A stretch of DNA of 64,000 nucleotides, taken from Colletes latitarsis (Eukaryota; Arthropoda; Insecta; Hymenoptera; Colletidae). A program made the translations under genes and the position numbers. This document shows positions 50,421-61,660 of the stretch, piece after piece; within the stretch, counting starts at the first letter, position 1, and every line of letters begins with the position of its first letter. The notes beneath the pieces are model-generated. The model did not search any database. It was not told the origin of the DNA and worked only from the letters and a program-made list of their open reading frames with translations. Location of the stretch: positions 10,868,001 through 10,932,000 of the forward strand of contig NW_027488366.1 of assembly GCF_051014445.1 (NCBI RefSeq), given 5' to 3'.

Positions 50421-51335
50421 TCGAAACCTGGTTTAATCGACTGTTTCAGTGTGGTACCACATTACTATGTGATCCAAACCAGAAAATAACCCGGGATCTG
50501 TTCAACGAGTATGTGAAGTGTGCGAAAGTATGAGTCTGATGAGGGCAAATCCCAGACCTATCCCAGACCTAACATATGTTATCCTCTAAAATATTTATCA
50601 AGACCAGGTTCAATTGATTGTTTCACTGTGGACCCACATTACTACGTGATCCAAACCAGAAAAAACCCAGCATCCGTTCAACACGTATGTGAGGAATGCG
50701 AAGGTATGAGCCTGATCAGGGCAAATCCCAGACCTATCCCAGACCTAACTTGCGTTGTCCCCTAAAATATTGATGGAAACCAGGTTTAGTTGATGGTTTC
50801 AGTGTGGTCCCACATTATTACGTGATCCAAACCAGAAAAAACCCAGGATCTGTTCAACATGTATGAGAAATATGCGAAAGAATGAGCCTGATGAGAGCAA
50901 ATCCCAGACCTAACCTAGACCTAACATGCGCTGTCCTCTAAAATATTGATGGAAACCAGGTTTAATTGACTGTTTCAGTGTTGTACTTCATTACTACGTG
51001 ATCCAATCCAGAAAAAGCCCAGGATCTAGCCATCAAGTATGAGAAATATGCGAAAGTATGAGCCTGCTGGGGGCAAATCCTAGACCTAAGCCAAACCTAA
51101 CATGCGTTATCCTCTAAAATATTTATCAAGACCAGGTTTAATTGACTGATTCAGTGTGGTCCCACATTACTACGTGATCAAAACCAGAAAAAACCCAGGA
51201 TCCGTTCAACAAGTATGTGAAGAATGCGAAATATGAGTCTGATGAGTGAAAATCCCCGGCCTAACCTAGACGTAACTTGCGTTATCCTCTAAAATATTGA
51301 TCGAAACCAGGTTTAATCGACTGTTTCAGTGTGGT
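49930..51335 (+). repeat. Mosaic segment of X2-derived pieces
   Basis: From 49,929 the sequence follows 45,001 onward (offset 4,928, 28 monomers). About 100 bp from 50,106 instead follow 45,531 (offset 4,575). From about 50,200 it returns to the first register (offset 4,927, consistent with a 176-bp piece replacing a 177-bp one). From about 50,400 to 51,335 it stays at offset 4,575. It is a shortened copy of X2 plus linker with one conversion-like patch. Confidence 0.78.
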
Positions 51336-53387
51336 ACCACATTACTACGTGATCCAAACCAGAAAAAACCCAGGATCAGTTCAACAAGTATAAGAAGGTT
51401 GCGAAAGTATGAGTCTGATGGGTGAAAATCCCAGGGCTAACCTAGACCTAACATGCGTTATCCTCTAAAATATTGATCCAAACCAGGTTTAATCGACTGT
51501 TTCAGTGTGGACCCACATTACTACGTGATCCAAACCAGAAAAAACCCAGGATCAGTTCAACAAGTATAAGAAGGATGCGAAAGTATGAGTCTGATGGGTG
51601 AAAATCCCAGGGCTAACCTAGACCTAACATGCGTTATCCTCTAAAATATTTATCCAGACCAGGTTTCATTGAATGTTTCAGTGTGGTACCACATAACTAC
51701 GTGATCCAAACCAGTAAAAACCCAGGATCCGTTTAACAAGTATGTGAGGAATGCGAATGTATGAGTCTGATGAGTGAAAATCCCAGGCCTAACCTAGACC
51801 TAACATGCGTTATCCTCAAAAATATTGATCGAAACCTGGTTTAATCGACTGTTTCAGTGTGGTACCACATTACTATGTGATCCAAACCAGAAAATAACCC
51901 AGGATCCGTTCAACAAGTATGTGAAGAATGCGAAAGTATGAGTTTGATGAGTGAAAATCCCAGGCCTAACCTAGACCTAACATGCGTTATCCTGAAAGAT
52001 ATTGATCGAAACCTGGTTTAATCGACTGTTTCAGTGTGGTACCACATTACTATGTGATCCAAACCAGAAAATAACCCAGGATCTGTTCAACGAGTATGTG
52101 AAGTGTGCGAAAGTATGAGTCTGATGAGTGAAAATCCCAGGGCTAACCTAGACCTAACATGCGTTATCCTCTAAAATATTGATCGAAACCTGGTTTAATC
52201 GACTGTCTCAGTTTGGTACCACATTACTATGTGATCCAAACCAGAAAATAACCCAGGATCTGTTCAACGAGTATGTGAAGTGTGCGAAAGTATGAGTCTG
52301 ATGAGGGCTAATCCCAGACCTATCCCAGACCTAACTTGCGTTATCCTCTAAAATATTGATCGAAACCAGGTTTAACCGACTGTTTCAGTGTGGAACCACA
52401 TTACTACGTGGTCCAAACCAGAAAAAACCCAGGATCAGTTCAAGAAGTATGTGAAGAATGCGAAAGTATGAGTCTGATGAGTGAAAATCCCAGGCCTAAC
52501 CTAGACCTAACATGCGTTATCCTCAAAAATATTGATCGAAACCTGGTTTAGTCGACTGTTTGAGTGTAGTATCACACTACTACGTGACCCAAACCAGAAA
52601 AAACCCAGGATCTGTTCAACAAGTATGTGAAAAACGCGAAAGTATGAGCCTGATGAGGGCAAATCCCGGACCTATCACAGACCTAACTTGCGTTATCCTC
52701 TAAAATATTGATCGAAACCAGGTTTAATTGAATGTTTCTGTGTGGTACCACATTACTACGTGATCGAAACCAGTAAAAACCCAGGATCCGTTCTACAAGT
52801 ATGTGAAGAATGCGAAAGTATGAGTCTGATGAGTGAAAATCCCAGGCCTAACCTAGACCTAACATGCGTTATCCTGAAAAATATTGATCGAAACCTGGTT
52901 TAATCGACTGTTTCAGTGTGGTACCACATTACTATGTGATCCAAACCAGAAAATAACCCGGGATCTGTTCAACGAGTATGTGAAGTGTGCGAAAGTATGA
53001 GTCTGATGAGGGCAAATCCCAGACCTATCCCAGACCTAACATATGTTATCCTCTAAAATATTTATCAAGACCAGGTTCAATTGATTGTTTCACTGTGGAC
53101 CCACATTACTACGTGATCCAAACCAGAAAAAACCCAGCATCCGTTCAACACGTATGTGAGGAATGCGAAGGTATGAGCCTGATCAGGGCAAATCCCAGAC
53201 CTATCCCAGACCTAACTTGCGTTGTCCCCTAAAATATTGATGGAAACCAGGTTTAGTTGATGGTTTCAGTGTGGTCCCACATTATTACGTGATCCAAACC
53301 AGAAAAAACCCAGGATCTGTTCAACATGTATGAGAAATATGCGAAAGAATGAGCCTGATGAGAGCAAATCCCAGACCTAACCTAGAC
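51336..53387 (+). repeat. Super-HOR block X, copy 3
   Basis: The first part matches 44,112-44,907 at an offset of 7,218 (41 monomers). At about 52,126 one monomer is lost. From there to about 53,385 it matches 45,084-46,343 at 7,042 (40 monomers). The marker monomer is at 52561. At 53,388 it switches to CTTACATGAATTTTTCTC, matching 40,711. Confidence 0.82.
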
Positions 53388-56208
53388 CTTACATGAATTT
53401 TTCTCTAAAATATTGATCGAAACCAGGTTTAATCCACTGCTTCAGTGTGGTACCAAATTACTACGTGATCCAAACCAGAAAAAACCCAGGATCAGTTCAA
53501 CAAGTATGAGAAGAATGCGAAAGTATGAGTCTGATGAGTGAAAATCCCAGGGCTAACCTAGACCTAACATGCGTTATCCACTAAGCAATTGATCCAAACC
53601 AGCTTTAATGGACTGTTTCAGTGTGGTACCACACTACTACGTGATACAAACCAGAAAAAACCCAGGATCTGTTCAACAAGTATGTGAAAAACGCGAAAGT
53701 ATGAGCCTGATGAGGGCGAATCCCAGACCTATGCCAGACCTAACTTGCGTTATCCTCTAAAATATTGATCGAAACCAGGTTTAATTGACTGTTTCAGCGT
53801 GGTACCACATTACTACGTGATACAAACCAGAAACAGGCCAGGATCTAGCCATGAAGTATGAGAAATATGCGAAAGTATGAGCCTGCTGGGGGCAAATCCT
53901 AGACCTAAGCCAAACCTAACATGCGTTATCCTCTAAAATATTTATCAAGACCAGGTTTAATTGATTGTTTCAGTGTGGTACCACATTACTACATGAACCA
54001 AACCAGAAAAAACCCAGGATCCGTCCAACAAGTATGTGAAGAATGCGAAAGTATGAGTCTCATGAGCGAAAATCCTAGACCTAACCTAGACCTAACATGC
54101 GTTATCCTCTAAAATATTGATCCAAACCAGGTATAATGGACTGCTTCAGTGTGGTACCACTTTACTACGTGATCCAAAGCAGAAAAAACCCTCGATCAGG
54201 TCAACATGTATGTTAAAACTGCGAAAGAATGACCCTGATCAGGGCAAATCCCAGGCCTAACCTAGACCTAACATGCGCTGTCCTCTAAAATATTGATGGA
54301 AACCAGGTTTAATTGACTGTTTCAGTGTTGTACTTCATTACTACGTGATCCAATCCAGAAAAAGCCCAGGATCGAGCCCTCAAGTATGAGAAATATGCGA
54401 AAGAATGAGCCTGATGAGAGAAAATCCCAGACCTAACCTAGACCTAACATGAATTATTCTCTAAAATATTGGTCGAAACCAGGTTTAATTGACTGATTCA
54501 GTGTGGTCCCACATTACTACGTGATCCAAACCAGAAAAAACCCAGGATCCGTTCAACAAGTATGTGAAGAATGTGAAATATGTGTCTGATGAGTGAAAAT
54601 CCCGGGCCTAACCTAGACCTAGCATGCGTTATCCTCAAAAATATTGATCGAAACGTGGTTTAATCGACTGTTTCAGTGTGGAGCCACATTACTATGTGAT
54701 CCAAACCAGAAAAAAACCCAGGATCTGTTCAACGAGTATGTGAAGTGTGCGAAAGTATGAGGCTGATAAGGTCAAATCCCAGACCAATCCCAGACTTAAC
54801 TTGCGTTATCCTCTAAAATATTGATCGAAACCAGGTTTAATCGACTGCTTCAGTGTGGTACCACATTACTACGTGATCCAAACCAGAAAAAACCCAGGAT
54901 CAGTTCAACAAGTATAAGAAGAATGCGAAAGTATGAGTCTGATGGGTGAAAATCCCAGGGCTAACCTAGACCTAACATGCGTTCTCCTCTAAAATATTGA
55001 TCCAAACCAGGTTTAATGGACTGTTTCAGTGTGGTACCACATTACTACGTGATATAAACCAGAAAAAACCCAGGATCCGTTCAACAAGTATGTGAGGAAT
55101 GCGAAAGTATGAGTCTGATGAGTGAAAATTCCAGGCCTAACCTAGACCTAACATGCGTTGTCCTCAAAAATATTGGTCGAAACCTGGTTTAATCGACTGT
55201 TTCAGTTTGGTACCACATTTCTACGTGATACAAACCAGAAAAAACCCAGGATCTGTTCAACAAGTATGTGAGAAACGCGAAAGTATGAGCCTGATGAGGG
55301 CGAATCCCAGACCTATGCCAGACCTAACTTGCGTTATCCTCTAAAATATTGATCGAAACCAGGTTTAATTGACTGTTTCAGCGTGGTACCACATTACTAC
55401 GTGATACAAACCAGAAACAGCTCAGGATCTAGCCATGAAGTGTGAGAAATATGCGAAAGTATGAGCCTGCTGGGGGCAAATCCTAGACCTAAGCCAAACC
55501 TAACATGCGTTATCCTCTAAAATATTTATTAAGACCAGGTTTAATTGAATGTTTCAGAGTGGTATCACATTATTACATGAACCAAACCAGAAAAAACCCA
55601 GGACCCGTTCAACAAGTATGTGAACAATGCGAAAGTATGAGTCTCATGATCGAAAATCCCAGACCTAACCTAGACCCAACATGCGTTATCCTCTAAAATA
55701 TTGATCCAAACCAGGTTTAATGGACTGTTTCAGTGTGGTACCACTTTACTACGTGATCCAAAGCAGAAAAAACCCTCGATCAGGTCAGCATGTATGTTAA
55801 AACTGCGAAAGTATGACCCTGATCAGGGCAAATCCCAGGCCTAACCTAGACCTAACATGCGCTGTCCTCTAAAATATTGATGGAAACCAGGTTTAATTGA
55901 CTGTTTCAGTGTTGTACTTCATTACTACGTGATCCAATCCAGAAAAAGCCCAGGATCTAGCCATCAAGTATGAGAAATATGCGAAAGTATGAGCCTGCTG
56001 GGGGCAAATCCTAGACCTAAGCCAAACCTAACATGCGTTATCCTCTAAAATATTTATCAAGACCAGGTTTAATTGACTGATTCAGTGTGGTCCCACATTA
56101 CTACGTGATCAAAACCAGAAAAAACCCAGGATCCGTTCAACAAGTATGTGAAGAATGCGAAATATGAGTCTGATGAGTGAAAATCCCCGGCCTAACCTAG
56201 ACCTAACT
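53388..56208 (+). repeat. Super-HOR block Y, copy 3
   Basis: It matches block Y1 from 40,711 at an offset of 12,677 (72 monomers) up to about 55.7 kb, then at 12,149 (69 monomers). The three-monomer (528 bp) unit doubled in Y1 and Y2 is therefore single here. Scattered private substitutions include TTTATTAAGACC near 55,530 and GTGGAGCCAC near 54,680. Confidence 0.83.
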
Positions 56209-57084
56209 TGCGTTATCCTCTAAAATATTGATCGAAACCAGGTTTAATCGACTGTTTCAGTGTGGTACCACATTACTACGTGATCCAAACCAGAAAAAAC
56301 CCAGGATCAGTTCAACAAGTATAAGAAGAATGCGAAAGTATGAGTCTGATGGGTGAAAATCCCAGGGCTAACCTAGACCTAACATGCGTTATCCTCTAAA
56401 ATATTGATCCAAACCAGGTTTAATGGACTGTTTCAGTTTGGTACCACATTACTACGTGATCCAAACCGGAAAAAACCCAGGATCAGTTCAACAAGTATGT
56501 GAAGAATGCGAAAGTATGAGTCTGATGGGGGCAAATCCCAGACCTATCCCAGACCTAACATGCGTTATCCTCTAAAATATATATCAAGACCAGGTTTAAT
56601 TGATTGTTTCAGTGTGGACCCACATTACTACGTGATCCAAACCAGAAAAAACCCAGGATCCGTTCAAAAAGTATGTGAAGAATGCGAATGTATGAGTCTG
56701 ATGAGTGAAAATCCCAGGCCTAACCTAGACCTAACATGCGTTATCCTCAAAAATATTGATCGAAACCTGGTTTAATCGACTGTTTCAGTGTGGTACCACA
56801 TTACTATGTGATCCAAACCAGAAAATAACCCAGGATGTGTTCAGCGAGTATGTGAAGTGTGCGAAAGTATGAGTCTGATGAGGGCAAATCCCAGACCTAT
56901 CCCAGACCTAACACGCGTTATCCCCTAAAATATTTATCCAGACCAGGTTTCATTGAGTGTTTCAGTGTGGTACCACTTTACTACGTGATACAATCCAGAA
57001 ATAGCCCAGGATCTAGCCATGAAGTATGAGAAATATGCGATAGTAAGAGCCTGATGAGGGCAAATCCTAGACCTATCCCAGACC
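56209..57084 (+). repeat. Linker between Y3 and X4
   Basis: About 56,210-56,738 matches 36,311-36,839 at an offset of 19,899 (113 monomers), including AAATATATATCAAGACC and GTTCAAAAAGTATG. It is followed by a B monomer with GGATGTGTTCAGCG and a D monomer. No non-satellite sequence is present. Confidence 0.74.
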
Positions 57085-59017
57085 TAACTTGCGTTATCCT
57101 CTAAAATATTGATCGAAACCAGGTTTAATCGACTGTTTCAGTGTGGTACCACATTACTACGTGATCCAAACCAGAAAAAACCCAGGATCAGTTCAACAAG
57201 TATAAGAAGGATGCGAAAGTATGAGTCTGATGGGTGAAAATCCCAGGGCTAACCTAGACCTAACATGCGTTATCCTCTAAAATATTGATCCAAACCAGGT
57301 TTAATCGACTGTTTCAGTGTGGACCCACATTACTACGTGATCCAAACCAGAAAAAACCCAGGATCAGTTCAACAAGTATAAGAAGGATGCGAAAGTATGA
57401 GTCTGATGGGTGAAAATCCCAGGGCTAACCTAGACCTAACATGCGTTATCCTCTAAAATATTGATCGAAACCAGGTTTAATTGACTGTTTTAGTGTGGTA
57501 CCACATTACTACGTGATCCAAACCTGGAAAAAACCCAGGATCTGTTCAACGAGTATGTGAAAAACGCGAAACTGTGAGCCTGATGAGGGCAAATCTTAGA
57601 CCTAACCCAGACCTAAGATGCGTTGTCCTCTAAAATATTTATCCAGCCCAGGTTTCATTGAATGTTTCAGTGTGGTACCACATAACTACGTGATCCAAAC
57701 CAGTAAAAACCCAGGATCCGTTTAACAAGTATGTGAGGAATGCGAATGTATGAGTCTGATGAGTGAAAATCCCAGGCCTAACCTAGACCTAACATGCGTT
57801 ATCCTCAAAAATATTGATCGAAACCTGGTTTAATCGACTGTTTCAGTGTGGTACCACATTACTATGTGATCCAAACCAGAAAATAACCCAGGATCCGTTC
57901 AACAAGTATGTGAAGAATGTGAAAGTATGAGTCTGATGAGTGAAAATCCCAGGCCTAACCTAGACCTAACATGCGTTATCCTGAAAGATATTGATCGAAA
58001 CCTGGTTTAATCGACTGTTTCAGTGTGGTACCACATTACTATGTGATCCAAACCAGAAAATAACCCAGGATCTGTTCAACGAGTATGTGAAGTGTGCGAA
58101 AGTATGAGTCTGATGAGGTCAAATCCCAGACCAATCCCAGACTTAACTTGCGTTATCCTCTAAAATATTGATCGAAACCAGGTTTAATCGGCTGTTTCAG
58201 TGTGGTACCATATTACTACGTGATCCAAACCAGAAAAAACCCAGGATCAGTTCAACAAGTATAAGAAGAATGCGAAAGTATGAGTCTGATGAGTGAAAAT
58301 CCCAGGGCTAACCTAGACCTAACATGCGTTATCCTCTAAAATATTGATCGAAACCTGGTTTAATCGACTGTCTCAGTTTGGTACCACATTACTATGTGAT
58401 CCAAACCAGAAAATAACCCAGGATCTGTTCAACGAGTATGTGAAGTGTGCGAAAGTATGAGTCTGATGAGGGCTAATCCCAGACCTATCCCAGACCTAAC
58501 TTGCGTTATCCTCTAAAATATTGATCGAAACCAGGTTTAACCGACTGTTTCAGTGTGGAACCACATTACTACGTGGTCCAAACCAGAAAAAACCCAGGAT
58601 CAGTTCAAGAAGTATGTGAAGAATGCGAAAGTATGAGTCTGATGAGTGAAAATCCCAGGCCTAACCTAGACCTAACATGCGTTATCCTCAAAAATATTGA
58701 TCGAAACCTGGTTTAGTCGACTGTTTGAGTGTAGTATCACACTACTACGTGACCCAAACCAGAAAAAACCCAGGATCTGTTCAACAAGTATGTGAAAAAC
58801 GCGAAAGTATGAGCCTGATGAGGGCAAATCCCGGACCTATCACAGACCTAACTTGCGTTATCCTCTAAAATATTGATCGAAACCAGGTTTAATTGAATGT
58901 TTCTGTGTGGTACCACATTACTACGTGATCGAAACCAGTAAAAACCCAGGATCCGTTCAACAAGTATGTGAAGAATGCGAAAGTATGAGTCTGATGAGTG
59001 AAAATCCCAGGCCTAAC
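57085..59017 (+). repeat. Super-HOR block X, copy 4
   Basis: It matches X1 (about 38,420-40,350) at an offset of 18,665-18,666 (106 monomers). It keeps the GTTTTAGTGTGG monomer that X2 and X3 lack, so X4 is structurally nearest to X1 although it is the most distant copy. The marker is at 58726. The offset changes by one base at AAACCTGGAAAAAACC (near 57,523). It ends where CCTAACCCAGACCTAAG begins. Confidence 0.82.
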
Positions 59018-60266
59018 CCAGACCTAAGATGCTTTATCCTCTAAAATATTTATCCAGAACAGGTTTCATTGAATGTTTCAGTGTGGTACCACTTTACTAC
59101 GTGATCCAATCCAGAAATAGCCCAGGATCTAGCCATGAAGTATGTGAAGAATGCGATAGTAAGAGCCTGATGAGGGCAAATCCTAGACCTATCCCAGACC
59201 TAACTTGCGTTATCCTCTAAAATATTGATCGAAACCAGGTTTAATCGACTGTTTCAGTGTTGTACTTCATTACTACGTGATGCAATCCAGAAAAAGCTCA
59301 GGATCTAGCCATCAAGTATGAGAAATATGCGAAAGAATGAGCCTGATGAGAGCAAATCCCAGACCTATCCCAGACCTAACTTGCGTTGTCCTCTAAAACA
59401 TTGATGGAAACCAGGTTTAATTGACTGTTTCAGTGTTGTACTTCATTACTACGTGATGCAATCCAGAAAAAGCTCAGGATCTAGCCATCAAGTATGAGAA
59501 ATATGCGAAAGAATGAGCCTGATGAGAGCAAATCCCAGACCTATCCCAGACCTAACATGCGTTATCCTCAAAAATATTGTTCGAAACCTGGTTTAATCGA
59601 CTGTTTCAGTGTGGTACGACATTACTATGTGATCCAAACCAGAAAATAACCCAGGATCTGTTCAACGAGTATGTGAAAAACGCGAAAGTATGAGCCTGAT
59701 GAGGGCAAATCCCGGACCTATCCCAGACCTAACTTGCGTTATCATCTAAAATATTGATCGAAACCAGGTTTAATTGAATGTTTCTGTGTGGTACCACATT
59801 ACTATGTGATCCAAACCAGAAAATAACTCGGGATCTGTTCAACGAGTATGCGAAGTGTGCGAAAGTATGAGTCTGATGAGGGCAAACCCAGACCTATCCC
59901 AGACCTAACATGTGTTATCCTCTAAAATATTTATCAAGACCAGGTTTAATTGATTGTTTCAGTGTGGACCCACATTACTACGTGATCCAAACCAGAAAAA
60001 ACCCAGGATCCGTTCAACAAGTATGTGAAGAATGCGAAAGTATGAGTCTGATGAGTGAAAATCCCAGGCCTAACCCAGACCTAAGATGCCTTATCCTCTA
60101 AAATATTTATCCAGAACAGGTTTCATTGAATGTTTCAGTGTGGTACCACTTTACTACGTGATCCAATCCAGAAATAGCCCAGGATCTAGCCATGAAGTAT
60201 GAGAAATATGCGATAGTAAGAGCCTGATGAGGGCAAATCCTAGACCTATCCCAGACCTAACTTGCG
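59018..60266 (+). repeat. Mixed segment with C-monomer pair
   Basis: A D-like chimeric monomer (59,029-59,220, ending its variable region with GTATGTGAAGAATGCG) is followed by two C monomers and a TATTGTTCGAAACC monomer matching 24.9-25.3 kb at an offset near 34,349. A B-type monomer with ATAACTCGGG and the one-base deletion GGCAAACCCAGACC (59881) recurs near 63,580. A D monomer closes the segment. Confidence 0.74.
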
Positions 60267-61660
60267 TTATCCTCTAAAATATTGATCGAAACCAGGTTTA
60301 ATTGACTGTTTCAGCGTGGTACCACATTACTACGTGATCCAAACCAGACAAAAATACCCAGGATCCGTTCAACAAGTATGTGAGGAATGCGAAAGTATGA
60401 GTCTGATGAGTGAAAATCCCAGGCCTAACCTAGACCTAACATGCGTTGTCCTCAAAAATATTGATCGAAACCTGGTTTAATCGACTGTTTTAGTGTGGTA
60501 CCACATTACTATGTGATCCAAACCAGTAAAAACCCAGGATCTGTTCAACGAGTATGTGAAGTGTGCGAAAGTATGAGTCTGATGAGGGCAAATCCCAGAC
60601 CTATCCCAGACCTAACATGCGTTCTCCTCTAAAATATTTATCAAGACCAGGTTTAATTGATTGTTTCAGTGTGGACCCACATAACTACGTGATCCAAACC
60701 AGAAAAAACCCAGGATCCGTTCAACAAGTATGTGAAGAATGCGAAAGTATGAGTCTGATGAATGAAAAAACCAGGCCTGTCCTAGACCTAACATGCGTTA
60801 TCCTCTGAAATATTGAGCGAAACCAGGTTTAATGGACTGTTTCAGTGTGGTACCACACTACTACGGGATCCAAACCAGAAAAAACCCAGGATCTGTTCAA
60901 CAAGTATGTGAAAAACGCGACAGTATGGGCCTGATGAGGGCAAATCCCAGACCTATCCCAGACCTAACTTGCGTTGTCCTCTAAAATATTGATGGAAACC
61001 AGGTTTAATTGACTGTTTCAGTGTTGTACTTCATTACTACGTGATGCAATCCAGAAAAGCTCAGGATCTAGCCATCAAGTATGAGAAATATGCGAAAGAA
61101 TGAGCCTGATGAGAGCAAATCCCAGACCTATCCCAGACCTAACTTGCGTTGTCCTCTAAAACATTGATGGAAACCAGGTTTAATTGACTGTTTCAGTGTT
61201 GTACTTCATTACTACGTGATGCAATCCAGAAAAAGCTCAGGATCTAGCCATCAAGTATGAGAAATATGCGAAAGAATGAGCCTGATGAGAGCAAATCCCA
61301 GACCTATCCCAGACCTAACATGCGTTATCCTCAAAAATATTGTTCGAAACCTGGTTTAATCGACTGTTTCAGTGTGGTACCACATTACTATGTGATCCAA
61401 ACCAGAAAATAACACAGGATCTGTTCAACGAGTATGTGAAGAAAGCGAAAGTATGAGTCTGATGAGGGCTAATCCCAGACCTATCCCAGACCTAACTTGC
61501 GATATCCTCTAAAATAATGATCGAAACCAGGTTTAATTGACTGTTTTATTGTGGTACCACACTACTACGGGATCCAAACCAGAAAAAACCCAGGATCTGT
61601 TCAACAAGTATGTGAAAAACGCGAAAGTATGAGCCTGATGAGGGCAAATCCCAGACCTAT
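60267..61660 (+). repeat. Right-hand relative of the window's first kilobase
   Basis: It carries CCAGACAAAAATACCC (60344) and GATGAATGAAAAAACC (60757), which otherwise occur only at 77 and 841. It is followed by the GCGACAGTATGGGCC monomer, the short-A-run C monomer, a second C monomer and TATTGTTCGAAACC and TTTATTGTGG monomers. That is the same order as 24.8-25.6 and 33.6-34.2 kb. Confidence 0.8.
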
